This document shows, one piece after another, positions 45,719 to 52,519 of a stretch of DNA of 64,000 nucleotides; the stretch's first letter is position 1, and each line of letters opens with the position of its first letter. Source of the DNA: Nonlabens sp. (GTDB lineage Bacteria; Bacteroidota; Bacteroidia; Flavobacteriales; Flavobacteriaceae); assembly GCA_020630715.1 (NCBI GenBank), contig JAHDIQ010000003.1, positions 127,541-191,540 on the forward strand, read 5' to 3'. The notes beneath the pieces are model-generated. The model saw only the letters and a list, made by a program, of their open reading frames with translations. It did not search any database and was not told where the DNA came from. The position numbers and the translations under genes are program-made.

Positions 45719-46380
45719 CGTTTTGAGAGTTCTTTCTCAATGTCATTAAGAGAATATCCCTTTGCCTTTAATAAAACCAGATAGTGATACATCAAATCTC
45801 CAGCTTCATATAAAAAGTCTTTATCGCTACCATTTATCGCGTCAATTACAGTCTCTACTGCTTCTTCACCTACTTTTTGAGCTACTTTATTAATTCCTTT
45901 TTGAATTAAAGAATAGGTATAAGAACCTTTTACTTTATCATCGATGCGCTGGTGAATTGTCTTTTCCAGATCGTTAATAGTAAATCTACTTGAACGATCT
46001 TGATCATTCTGCACTTGATGCGGAATCTCCATAAATCCATCACCTACATCAGCTTCACTCACCTTATCATCAAAGCAAGAAACTGTTCCTGTATGACAAG
46101 TAGGTCCATGCGCATTTACTTTTATAAGAATAGTATCCTGATCACAATCTATTTCAATGGAAACTACATCCAGAAAGTTGTTTGAAGATTCTCCTTTAGT
46201 CCAAAGTCGTTGTTTACTACGAGAGTAAAAAGTTACGCGATTTTCTGCTTTGGTTTTTTCAAAGGCTTTTACATTCATGTAGCCTAGCATAAGAACTTGT
46301 TTACTCTTAGCATCTTGAATGATCACGGGCAATAAGCCGTTTTCTGATTTATTCCAATTAGGGATATTATTTATACTCAT
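45709..46380 (-). CDS. hisIE: Bifunctional phosphoribosyl-AMP cyclohydrolase / phosphoribosyl-ATP pyrophosphatase HisIE
   Basis: A 223-residue enzyme for steps 2 and 3 of histidine synthesis. HisI (about 1-110) shows LMLGYMN, FYSRSKQRLWTKGESS and the metal-binding DCDQD with GPTCHTGTVSCF. HisE (about 135-223) shows KVGEEAVETVIDAING. The linker is lengthened by a translated palindromic repeat (MEIPHQVQNDQD). Last gene of the his operon; its start overlaps the PIN toxin gene by 14 bases, so it is translated from a transcript that passes through the toxin-antitoxin pair. Confidence 0.95.
   Translation of the reverse strand: MSINNIPNWNKSENGLLPVIIQDAKSKQVLMLGYMNVKAFEKTKAENRVTFYSRSKQRLWTKGESSNNFLDVVSIEIDCDQDTILIKVNAHGPTCHTGTVSCFDDKVSEADVGDGFMEIPHQVQNDQDRSSRFTINDLEKTIHQRIDDKVKGSYTYSLIQKGINKVAQKVGEEAVETVIDAINGSDKDFLYEAGDLMYHYLVLLKAKGYSLNDIEKELSKRHS
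46006..46026. repeat. Palindromic repeat inside hisIE linker
   Basis: Arms ATTCTGC and GCGGAAT; related to the hisF copy at 47436-47456 (both are translated as IPxQVxNDQ). It falls exactly between the HisI and HisE domains. Confidence 0.75.
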
Positions 46381-46777
46381 CTAAAAATTCTTCTGGTGTT
46401 AACGTACGTATCACGGATTTTTTAAATCCCTTCTTGTCTCTTGTTATTATAATATCGCATCCTGCAGCTAAAGCACTTTGGTATTGCAAAGCATCTTCAA
46501 AGTCACTCCAGTCACTTTTCAAAGCCTTGATTGCTTGATTATTGTTCATGATACAAATATCACTTGTAGATTGCATTTGTAAAAAGCGATGATTAAAATC
46601 AAACACTTCGTGATGAGCGGCTAGAATGTAGTTAGCATTTGCAAGGGTTAATGATGTTAAATAGATAGGCACCACATTAGTAAAATGATAGTCAAATAAT
46701 TTAATTGCATTGATGTGATTTTGCCTTGCGTCTGACAGTAGGTCGATAAGAATATTAGTGTCCCAAAAAATCTTCAT
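46367..46777 (-). CDS. PIN-domain toxin (VapC-like)
   Basis: A 136-residue PIN-fold ribonuclease candidate. The first acidic residue is in FWDTNILIDLL (Asp6), later ones in DWSDFEDALQYQSAL, and the last in IIITRDKKGF. VapC toxins cut tRNA or rRNA. It overlaps the antitoxin gene by 4 bases upstream and hisIE by 14 downstream, so the pair is embedded in the his operon. Confidence 0.87.
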   Translation of the reverse strand: MKIFWDTNILIDLLSDARQNHINAIKLFDYHFTNVVPIYLTSLTLANANYILAAHHEVFDFNHRFLQMQSTSDICIMNNNQAIKALKSDWSDFEDALQYQSALAAGCDIIITRDKKGFKKSVIRTLTPEEFLDEYK

Positions 46778-47040
46778 TTACCGTATTTTTTCAATAAATA
46801 GTCAGCCTTAGATTTTTTATAGTCGACGTCCTGATTAGCTTTCTTACCACCTTTAAAATGTTGAGCTATTTCTCGCACCTCTGGCGATAACTCATCATAG
46901 ATATCATATTTTTTCGGTTTTACATGACGCCGCAAGTAATCTTCTATAAACTGACTTAAACTCGTACCATTTTCTTTTACATATTTCTTTGCGAGTTCAA
47001 TAATCTCCTTATCTAGCTTTAATGTGAGTTTTGCGTCCAT
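46774..47040 (-). CDS. Antitoxin, DUF6364/ribbon-helix-helix type
   Basis: An 88-residue protein with N-terminal ribbon-helix-helix pattern KLTLKLDKEIIELAKKYVKE followed by NGTSLSQFIEDYLRRHV, as in DUF6364 antitoxins, and a basic C-terminus. I choose the ATG at 47040; an upstream TTG at 47058 falls within the promoter. It precedes and overlaps the PIN toxin gene by 4 bases. Confidence 0.85.
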   Translation of the reverse strand: MDAKLTLKLDKEIIELAKKYVKENGTSLSQFIEDYLRRHVKPKKYDIYDELSPEVREIAQHFKGGKKANQDVDYKKSKADYLLKKYGK

Positions 47041-47055
47041 AACAAATGCTTTTTG

Positions 47056-47063
47056 CAAATGTA
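47056..47063 (-). promoter_or_regulatory. -7 promoter box of the toxin-antitoxin pair (TACATTTG)
   Basis: Exact TAnnTTTG on the minus strand, 15 bases before the antitoxin ATG, in the gap after hisF. It lets the pair, and hisIE behind it, be transcribed independently of the his attenuator. Confidence 0.55.
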
Positions 47064-47091
47064 CGTATAAAACAATTAAGTTGTACGTATA
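47060..47091. promoter_or_regulatory. Candidate toxin-antitoxin operator: two TGTACGTATA repeats
   Basis: The 10-mer TGTACGTATA occurs at 47060-47069 and 47082-47091, 22 bp apart (two helical turns), each containing the palindrome TACGTA. One copy overlaps the -7 box, the other the last hisF codons. RHH antitoxins often bind such sites to autorepress. Confidence 0.5.
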
Positions 47092-47903
47092 GTTATTCCA
47101 GCTTCTAGCAATTGTTTCTTCAATTCTGGAACGGGTAATTCACCAAAATGAAAAATACTTGCTGCAAGACCAGCACTAGCTTGGGTATCTTTAAATAATT
47201 CTTCAAAGTGAGCTGCAGTTCCACCACCACCAGATGCGATGATAGGTATGCTTAGCTTTCGCGAAAGAACATCTGTAATCTCCAGCGCAAACCCATTTTT
47301 AGTACCGTCATGATCCATACTGGTTAAGAGAATTTCCCCAGCACCACGACGTTCTATTTCTTCACACCACGATATGGTTTCTAGTTCTGTCTCCACACGT
47401 CCACCAGCAACAAATACTTTGTTTATGTTCTGATCATTCCGCACCTGAGGCGGAATTTGATCGAGGCTAGCGCTTTGATTGATGAGTTTCCCGCCTTCGC
47501 GGGAACACTTCGTGTCCACAGCAACCACAATACACTGACTTCCTAATTCTGCGGCTAGTTCATTGATGAGGCCTGGTCTTTTTACTGCAGCACTATTGAT
47601 TGCAATTTTATCTGCTCCAGCTTTAATAATTTCTTTGGCTAGTGACACATCGCTAATGCCACCACCTACGGTAAATGGTATATTTAATACAGATGCAATT
47701 TCGCGTACTAATGGTACAAGTGTGTCACGTTTTTCGATAGTTGCGGTAATGTCTAGAAAGCACAACTCATCTGCTCCTTGAGACGCATATTGTTTTGCAA
47801 GTTCTACTGGATCACCAGCATCTCTCAAGCCTACAAAGTTGATTCCTTTTACCGTACGTCCATCTTTAATATCCAGACATGGTATGATTCTTTTTTTTAG
47901 CAT
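47076..47903 (-). CDS. hisF: Imidazole glycerol phosphate synthase subunit HisF
   Basis: A 275-residue (beta-alpha)8 barrel, the cyclase subunit that works with HisH. Start [30 protein letters not shown], and [18 protein letters not shown] are family blocks; the catalytic Asp residues are in CLDIKDG and SMDHDGT. It is about 23 residues longer than the usual 252: between VVAVDTK and [11 protein letters not shown] there is an inserted [22 protein letters not shown] segment made of two translated palindromes. The dispersed palindrome adds VLSRKLSIP. Function is probably kept because the insertion is in a loop. Confidence 0.95.
   Translation of the reverse strand: MLKKRIIPCLDIKDGRTVKGINFVGLRDAGDPVELAKQYASQGADELCFLDITATIEKRDTLVPLVREIASVLNIPFTVGGGISDVSLAKEIIKAGADKIAINSAAVKRPGLINELAAELGSQCIVVAVDTKCSREGGKLINQSASLDQIPPQVRNDQNINKVFVAGGRVETELETISWCEEIERRGAGEILLTSMDHDGTKNGFALEITDVLSRKLSIPIIASGGGGTAAHFEELFKDTQASAGLAASIFHFGELPVPELKKQLLEAGITIRTT
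47256..47267. repeat. Dispersed palindrome inside hisF
   Basis: Exact core, read as LSRKLS. Confidence 0.9.
47436..47505. repeat. Two REP-like palindromes inserted in hisF
   Basis: The first (47436-47456) has arms ATTCCGC and GCGGAAT; the second (47488-47505) is TTCCCGCCTTCGCGGGAA. Together they encode the extra HisF loop. The first resembles the hisIE copy. Confidence 0.8.
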
Positions 47904-47963
47904 ATTTCTTTGTTTTGCTTAAGACCTAAGACTATTTCCTCTTGTTTTAGGTCGTTTGTCAAA

Positions 47964-47981
47964 TTTGCTTTTGCAAATTAA
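47964..47981. other. Small hairpin between hisA and hisF
   Basis: Perfect 7-bp stem AATTTGC / GCAAATT with a TTTT loop, in the 89-bp gap 47904-47992. No T run suits a terminator; it may be an RNA processing or stability element. Confidence 0.45.
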
Positions 47982-47992
47982 CCTTATGTAGT

Positions 47993-48712
47993 CTATACAA
48001 ACTCTCTTAGTTCCTTAAATATAATTCTACCTTCATAAAAAGCCTTACCGACGATCGCTCCTTCACAACCCATTTCGCGTAATTTGTATAAATCATCAAC
48101 CACAGCAACGCCACCACTAGCAATCAAATTCTGAATTCTGAATTCTGAATTCAGAATTGAACGATATAACTCATTACTCGTTCCTGCCAGCATTCCGTCT
48201 TTTGAAATATCTGTACAAATCACATATTCAATTCCTTTATTGTTCCATTCTTTAATAAATTGAACTACTTCTAATTCACTACTTTCTAGCCAGCCGTGAG
48301 TGGCAATCATACCATCTTTAGCATCTGCTCCTAGGATGATTTTATCGCTACCATATTTTGAAATCCAACCTTCGAAGGTTGTAGGATCTTTAACGGCGAT
48401 ACTTCCACCAGTAACCTGTTTTGCACCGCTTTCAAAAACCACTTTGATATCTTCATCAGTTTTCACGCCACCGCCAAAATCAACTTGCAAACCAGTCTGT
48501 CCAGCGATACGTTCTAGTACTTTCCAGTTCACCACGTGACTACTTTTTGCTCCATCCAGATCTACTAAGTGTAAGAAGTTGATTCCGTTTGCCTCAAACT
48601 CCTTAGCCACCTCAAGCGGATCTTCATTATAAACGGTTTTCTGGTTGTAATCACCTTGTGATAAACGCACACATTTCCCGTCTATGATGTCTATTGCTGG
48701 TATTATTCTCAT
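47993..48712 (-). CDS. hisA: Phosphoribosylformimino-AICAR ribotide isomerase HisA
   Basis: A 239-residue barrel with normal length: [53 protein letters not shown] and [11 protein letters not shown]. The catalytic Asp residues are in AIDIIDG and TDISKDG. The stretch [11 protein letters not shown] near residue 185 is translated from a GAATTC-type repeat but replaces rather than adds residues. Confidence 0.96.
   Translation of the reverse strand: MRIIPAIDIIDGKCVRLSQGDYNQKTVYNEDPLEVAKEFEANGINFLHLVDLDGAKSSHVVNWKVLERIAGQTGLQVDFGGGVKTDEDIKVVFESGAKQVTGGSIAVKDPTTFEGWISKYGSDKIILGADAKDGMIATHGWLESSELEVVQFIKEWNNKGIEYVICTDISKDGMLAGTSNELYRSILNSEFRIQNLIASGGVAVVDDLYKLREMGCEGAIVGKAFYEGRIIFKELREFV
48126..48160. 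repeat. GAATTC-type repeat in hisA
   Basis: Four overlapping (A)ATTCTG units ending in the inverted ATTCAGAATT. It is translated as NSEFRIQN. Confidence 0.8.
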
Positions 48713-48744
48713 ATTATCAAGCCGTCTTAGGACGACTTCGGTTT

Positions 48745-49341
48745 TTAAAATTCTATAAAGTTTCTCAAAATCTGCTCACCTACAGTTGCACTTTTTTCTG
48801 GATGAAACTGCGTCGCATAAAAATTGTCTTTTTGTAACGCACTACTAAATGGTAGGATGTAATCGCATGATGAAATGGTAGATTCACAAATCTCAGCACA
48901 ATAGGAGTGAACGTAATAAACGTCTACATTTGTTTCAAGGCTAGCCAATAATTCTGAATTCTGAATTCTGAATTCTGAATTGATTGAATTCCATCCCATA
49001 TGAGGAACTTTAAATTCAGATGTATTAAGAAACCTCTTCACATCTGCATCAAAAATTCTTAAACAATCTGTATCACCTTCTTCACTGTGATTGCACATCA
49101 ATTGCATTCCTAGACATATTCCTAATACAGGTTGTTTCAGCTCTTTAATTACTTGATCTAGTCCACGTTCTCGCAGGTATTTCATAGCTGTACCAGCTTC
49201 TCCTACACCAGGAAAAATCACCTTTTCTGCTGTTTTTAATTCGGTAGGATCGTCTGTTACTTTACTCTCGACGCCTAATCTGTTAAGCGCGTTAGTTACA
49301 CTACCTATATTACCAGCGTTATATTTTACAATCGCAATCAT
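48745..49341 (-). CDS. hisH: Imidazole glycerol phosphate synthase glutaminase subunit HisH
   Basis: A 198-residue class I glutamine amidotransferase that feeds ammonia to HisF. Nucleophile Cys lies in GICLGMQLM, and the His/Glu pair in [11 protein letters not shown]. The stretch [15 protein letters not shown] near residue 120 comes from the GAATTC-type repeat. Its start overlaps the hisB end by 4 bases. Confidence 0.96.
   Translation of the reverse strand: MIAIVKYNAGNIGSVTNALNRLGVESKVTDDPTELKTAEKVIFPGVGEAGTAMKYLRERGLDQVIKELKQPVLGICLGMQLMCNHSEEGDTDCLRIFDADVKRFLNTSEFKVPHMGWNSINSEFRIQNSELLASLETNVDVYYVHSYCAEICESTISSCDYILPFSSALQKDNFYATQFHPEKSATVGEQILRNFIEF
48950..48990. repeat. GAATTC-type repeat in hisH
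   Basis: Successive ATTCTGA units, the same family as in hisA, hisC and ahead of hisB; translated as [10 protein letters not shown]. Confidence 0.8.
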
Positions 49342-50453
49342 AAAGTCCCTTTTGTGCTAGGTAATTTCCCGTCGCCAGTTTGTTTTACGGCCATTTTTAT
49401 CGCTTTTGCAAAAGCTTTAAAAAGACTTTCTATTTTGTGGTGTTCGTTATCGCCTGCTACTTTCATGTTCAAGTTGCATTTTGACGCATCGCTGAATGAT
49501 TTGAAAAAGTGAAAGAACAATTCTGTAGGCATATCGCCCACGTATTCTCTTTTAAATTCGGCTTCCCACACGATCCATGGTCTACCACCAAAGTCGATTG
49601 CCACCTGTGCTAACGAGTCATCCATAGGTAGTAAGAAGCCATATCTATTGATACCTTTTTTTGTTGATAACGCTTTCGCGAAAGCGTCACCTAAAGCAAT
49701 TGCCGTGTCTTCAATGGTGTGGTGCTCGTCAATTTCTAGGTCACCATTTACTTTTATGTCCAGATCCAAAGAGCCGTGACGTTGCAACTGCTCCAGCATG
49801 TGGTCGTAGAATTTAAGACCAGTGTTGATCTTACCATTACCAGAACCATCTAGGTTTAAAATGATTTTAATATCGGTTTCATTAGTTTTACGGCTTACCG
49901 ATACTTTGCGAGGTTGACCACGCAGGAATCTAAATATCTCTTTCCAGCTGTCGGTTTTTAGAACAACACACTCATCTTCAAATTCACTATCATCAGTAAT
50001 CGATGGCAATTGTATTCCTTTACAGCCTAAGTTCTTTGCGAGTTGCATATCACTATTGCGATCACCTATAACAAAGCTATTTTCTAGGTCGTAATCACCT
50101 TTAATGTAGTGTGTTAATAAACCAGTTTGCGGTTTACGAGTAGGAGTATTTTGCTCAGGAAAAGAACGATCGATTAATACCTCACTGAATTTCACGCCTT
50201 CATTTTCCAGCACATTCATCATTAAATTATGCACTGGCCAGAACGTATTCTCAGGAAAACTATCTGTTCCTAAACCATCTTGATTAGTTACCATAACCAA
50301 CTCATAATCTAACTCACGAGCGATGCGATGCAACTGCGTAATTGCCATAGGCAAGAATTCCAGTTTCTCATAAGCATCCAGTTGATAATCTACTGGTGGC
50401 TCTTTTACGATGGTACCATCTCGGTCTATAAATAATACTTTTTTCAAAATCAA
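49338..50453 (-). CDS. hisB: Bifunctional histidinol-phosphatase / imidazoleglycerol-phosphate dehydratase HisB
   Basis: A 371-residue enzyme of normal length. The N-terminal HAD phosphatase has the DxD motif ([12 protein letters not shown], Asp10 and Asp12). The C-terminal dehydratase (about 175-371) has [31 protein letters not shown] and [17 protein letters not shown]. The start is TTG (50453, or possibly the TTG at 50447), directly at the end of a GAATTC-type repeat. The palindrome is translated as DAFAKALS, matching the family alignment without a gap. Confidence 0.95.
   Translation of the reverse strand: MILKKVLFIDRDGTIVKEPPVDYQLDAYEKLEFLPMAITQLHRIARELDYELVMVTNQDGLGTDSFPENTFWPVHNLMMNVLENEGVKFSEVLIDRSFPEQNTPTRKPQTGLLTHYIKGDYDLENSFVIGDRNSDMQLAKNLGCKGIQLPSITDDSEFEDECVVLKTDSWKEIFRFLRGQPRKVSVSRKTNETDIKIILNLDGSGNGKINTGLKFYDHMLEQLQRHGSLDLDIKVNGDLEIDEHHTIEDTAIALGDAFAKALSTKKGINRYGFLLPMDDSLAQVAIDFGGRPWIVWEAEFKREYVGDMPTELFFHFFKSFSDASKCNLNMKVAGDNEHHKIESLFKAFAKAIKMAVKQTGDGKLPSTKGTL
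49403..49414. repeat. Degenerate palindrome in hisB
   Basis: CTTTTGCAAAAG, two mismatches to the core; translated as KAFAKAIK near the C-terminus. Confidence 0.45.
49673..49684. repeat. Dispersed palindrome inside hisB
   Basis: Exact core in ACGCTTTCGCGAAAGCGT (49670-49687), read as DAFAKAL, the same peptide and frame as in murD. Confidence 0.92.
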
Positions 50454-50484
50454 TTCTGAATTCCGAATTCTGAATTCTGAATTA
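50451..50484. repeat. GAATTC-type repeat at the hisB start
   Basis: Repeated ATTCTGA/ATTCCGA units covering the hisB TTG start codon and its ribosome-binding region. Confidence 0.8.
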
Positions 50485-50504
50485 CTTCAGTTCCAGATTT
50501 CTGA

Positions 50505-51812
50505 TTAATATTTTATTTTTTTTAATGCGTTTATCACTTCTTCACACTCATCCATCGTCCCAACGGTAAATCGCAAGGTATCTTCAATCTGACTACTACG
50601 ATTTCTTATAATAATTCCCTTATCACGAAGGTTATTGTAAACTTGTGTGGCGTTTTCTACTTTTGCCAAAACGAAATTTGCCTCACTAGGATAAACTTCT
50701 TTAACAAAGTCAAATCTGTTTAAATGTTCCGCAAGAAATTCTCTGTTATGGATGATTTCTTGTATTTCAGTTTTGGTTTTTTCTTTGTTTTGTAATGATT
50801 TAAGAACCGCTTGTTGAGTCAATTCATTCACATTGTAAGGTGGTTTCGTGCGATTGAATAATTCAATTATTTCTGGTGATGCAAATGCAAATCCGCAACG
50901 TGCTCCTGCTAGTCCGTGAGCCTTAGACATGGTTTGTAACACCACAAGGTTGGGATAATCTTCTAATCTGTTTATGAAACTCATGTTTTCTGTGAAATCT
51001 TGATAGGCTTCATCTACGACGATGATTCCATTAAACTTTCCAAACAGCCGATCCAATTGTCGCTGGTTTTCCAGCAGTTCTTGTTCAAACTGCGGAGCAA
51101 AAGGCATGTCCATCATTCCGCCACGAGTGTAATTTTGTGCTTGCCAGTCGTGTTTTAAATCGGCTTTAAGCAGTACGTTTCCAGTCGGGTTATTAGGAGA
51201 ACAAATCCATAGAATTTTAATCGCTCCAGAATCTGAACTTGTTCTCGACTGTCGCTCGAACTGGCGTTCATTTTCTTGTTGAATTACTTGTAATATATGA
51301 TCAATATCGAGCTCAAAATTGTCGTTTAAAGGAACTCTCAAAACTTGTACATCATTAATTCCAGCACTCACCTCATACATCCCATAAGTAGGTGGACAAA
51401 TCAACGTTTTATCTTTTGCAGGTTCACAAAAAATGCGGTACAATAAATCAATAGCCTCATCACTTCCATTACCTACAAAAATCTGGTCTGTAGAAAGTCC
51501 TTTTTGTTTTGCGAGTTCTTTTTTTACCGCAGATTGCAATGGGTCTGGATACCTGTTTAAATTCTGAATTTTGAATTTTGAATTAAGAATTGAAGGATCG
51601 TTAGGGTTTTCATTTGCGTCTAGTAAAGTTAGCCCCTTTTGTCCTGCTGACATTTTCCCCAAAGGGGAAATTTCATCAGAAGTCCCTTCCATTGGAAGGG
51701 ATTTAGGGTAGGCTTTATCGCTACCGTACAAATCAAATTCGCTCCTAGCACTTGAATAAGGTTTCAAATTCCAGATGTTCTTGCGAACTATGTTTTTTAA
51801 GTTAAATTTCAT
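50505..51812 (-). CDS. hisC: Histidinol-phosphate aminotransferase HisC with several inserts
   Basis: A 435-residue PLP enzyme, about 85 longer than usual. The true N-terminus is MKFNLKNIVRKNIWNLKPYSSARSEF, followed after an insert by LDANENP. PLP Lys lies in MSKAHGLAGARCGFAF. Four inserts break a normal HisC: about 35 residues (KAYPKSLPMEGTSDEISP, then LGKMSAGQKG) from a REP-like element; SILNSKFKIQN from a GAATTC-type repeat; ERQFERQSRTSSDSG from a third repeat; and about 35 residues (HDWQAQNYTRGGMMD onward) before the FNGIIVVDEAYQDF block. All keep frame and avoid the catalytic core, so it may still be active. Confidence 0.93.
   Translation of the reverse strand: MKFNLKNIVRKNIWNLKPYSSARSEFDLYGSDKAYPKSLPMEGTSDEISPLGKMSAGQKGLTLLDANENPNDPSILNSKFKIQNLNRYPDPLQSAVKKELAKQKGLSTDQIFVGNGSDEAIDLLYRIFCEPAKDKTLICPPTYGMYEVSAGINDVQVLRVPLNDNFELDIDHILQVIQQENERQFERQSRTSSDSGAIKILWICSPNNPTGNVLLKADLKHDWQAQNYTRGGMMDMPFAPQFEQELLENQRQLDRLFGKFNGIIVVDEAYQDFTENMSFINRLEDYPNLVVLQTMSKAHGLAGARCGFAFASPEIIELFNRTKPPYNVNELTQQAVLKSLQNKEKTKTEIQEIIHNREFLAEHLNRFDFVKEVYPSEANFVLAKVENATQVYNNLRDKGIIIRNRSSQIEDTLRFTVGTMDECEEVINALKKIKY
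51241..51261. repeat. Short inverted repeat in hisC
   Basis: Outer arms GTTC and GAAC around TCGACTGTCGCTC; encodes the ERQSRTS insert of HisC. It looks like another REP-like family, seen once in this window. Confidence 0.45.
51559..51592. repeat. GAATTC-type repeat in hisC
   Basis: ATTCTGA and ATTTTGA units; translated as SILNSKFKIQN directly before LNRYPDP, a place where HisC normally has almost no residues. Confidence 0.8.
51631..51717. repeat. Composite REP-like element inside hisC
   Basis: Plus strand begins AGCCCC, contains inverted arms GTCC/GGAC-like, TTTCCCC/GGGGAAA and TCCCTTCC/GGAAGGGA, and ends ATTTAGGGTAGGCT. It is a short form (12-base centre) of the element present twice at 51831-52142. 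Read on the minus strand it encodes most of the first HisC insert. Confidence 0.88.
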
Positions 51813-52142
51813 TTTATATTATTTCGTGTAAGCCCCATTGTCCTGCGGACATTTCCCCAAGGGGAAACATGTTTTGTCTCGCTGCGCTCGTATTTTTTTA
51901 TTATTCTAATACATTTATGTATTGAATTTAAGGTCCCTTCCGCTGGAAGGGATTTAGGGTTGGCTTTTATTTTTTAAATTAAATTTCATTTTATATTATT
52001 TCGTGTAAGCCCCATTGTCCTGCGGACATTTCCCCAAGGGGAAACATGTTTTGTCTCGCTGCGCTCGTATTTTTTTATTATTCTAATACATTTATGTACT
52101 GAATTTAAAGTCCCTTCCGTTGGAAGGGATTTAGGGTTGGCT
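51793..52142. repeat. 177-bp tandem duplication between hisC and hisD
   Basis: Copy 1 is 51793-51969, copy 2 is 51970 to about 52142; they differ at only a few positions. Each copy has TTAAATTTCATTTTATATT (the hisC start region), then a composite REP-like element (AGCCCC... arms TTTCCCC/GGGGAAA, CTCGCTGCGCTCG, arms TCCCTTCC/GGAAGGGA, ATTTAGGGTTGGCT). Copy 2 ends exactly at the hisD-DUF559 stop codon. No other gene is present in the 329-bp gap 51813-52141. Confidence 0.93.
51954..51989 (-). other. Decoy micro-ORF from the duplicated hisC start (MKFNLKNKSQP)
   Basis: Copy 2 of the tandem duplication carries its own ATG and six further hisC codons, then runs into the element and stops. Any ribosome-binding signal of hisC would be duplicated too. 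Whether it is translated is unknown. Confidence 0.5.
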
Positions 52143-52519
52143 CATAGTTGCTCAATTTTATCTTTAATTCTTTTTATAACGGAATCTTTATTATTTAAAA
52201 CTTCCTTATCCGTAAAGCGTAAAAATTTGAAACCCTTATTTTCTAAAAACACCTGTCTTTCCTTGTCTGCAGGAGCTTGGAATTTATGAATTTCACCGTC
52301 AATTTCTATGATTAATTTAGTCTCTATCGAGGCAAAATCAACTATATATTTATCAATGATGTGCTGTCTTCTAAATTTAATGTCTAATTTTTTATTTCTC
52401 AATTCTTCCCAAACCAACGCTTCAGTTTCTGTTGGGTTTTTACGCATTTGAGAGGCTCTTTCTTTTAATGTACCGTAAATTGATTTGCGGGCAGTTTCAT
52501 ATGAGTATTTTTGACGTCC
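52142..52519 (-). other. DUF559 (Vsr/PD-D/ExK-like) domain fused to HisD
   Basis: Free-standing DUF559 proteins begin with a stretch like YETARKSIYGTLKERASQMRKN and are about 120 residues long, so an entire DUF559 gene product is present here. It is bounded upstream by the half element at 52522-52562 and downstream by the same sequence at 52107-52142, in the same orientation. Confidence 0.88.

Noticed and set aside
47964-47981. Terminator between hisA and hisF
   Set aside because: The hairpin is weak and A/T-rich, with no T run after it, and downstream genes belong to the same operon.
50505-51812. hisC as a frameshifted pseudogene
   Set aside because: The frame is open throughout and all catalytic blocks are present; the length excess comes from in-frame repeat inserts.
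51793-52142. CRISPR or insertion sequence between hisC and hisD
   Set aside because: It has only two 177-bp copies in direct tandem, no spacers and no transposase. It is a duplication carrying a REP-like element.
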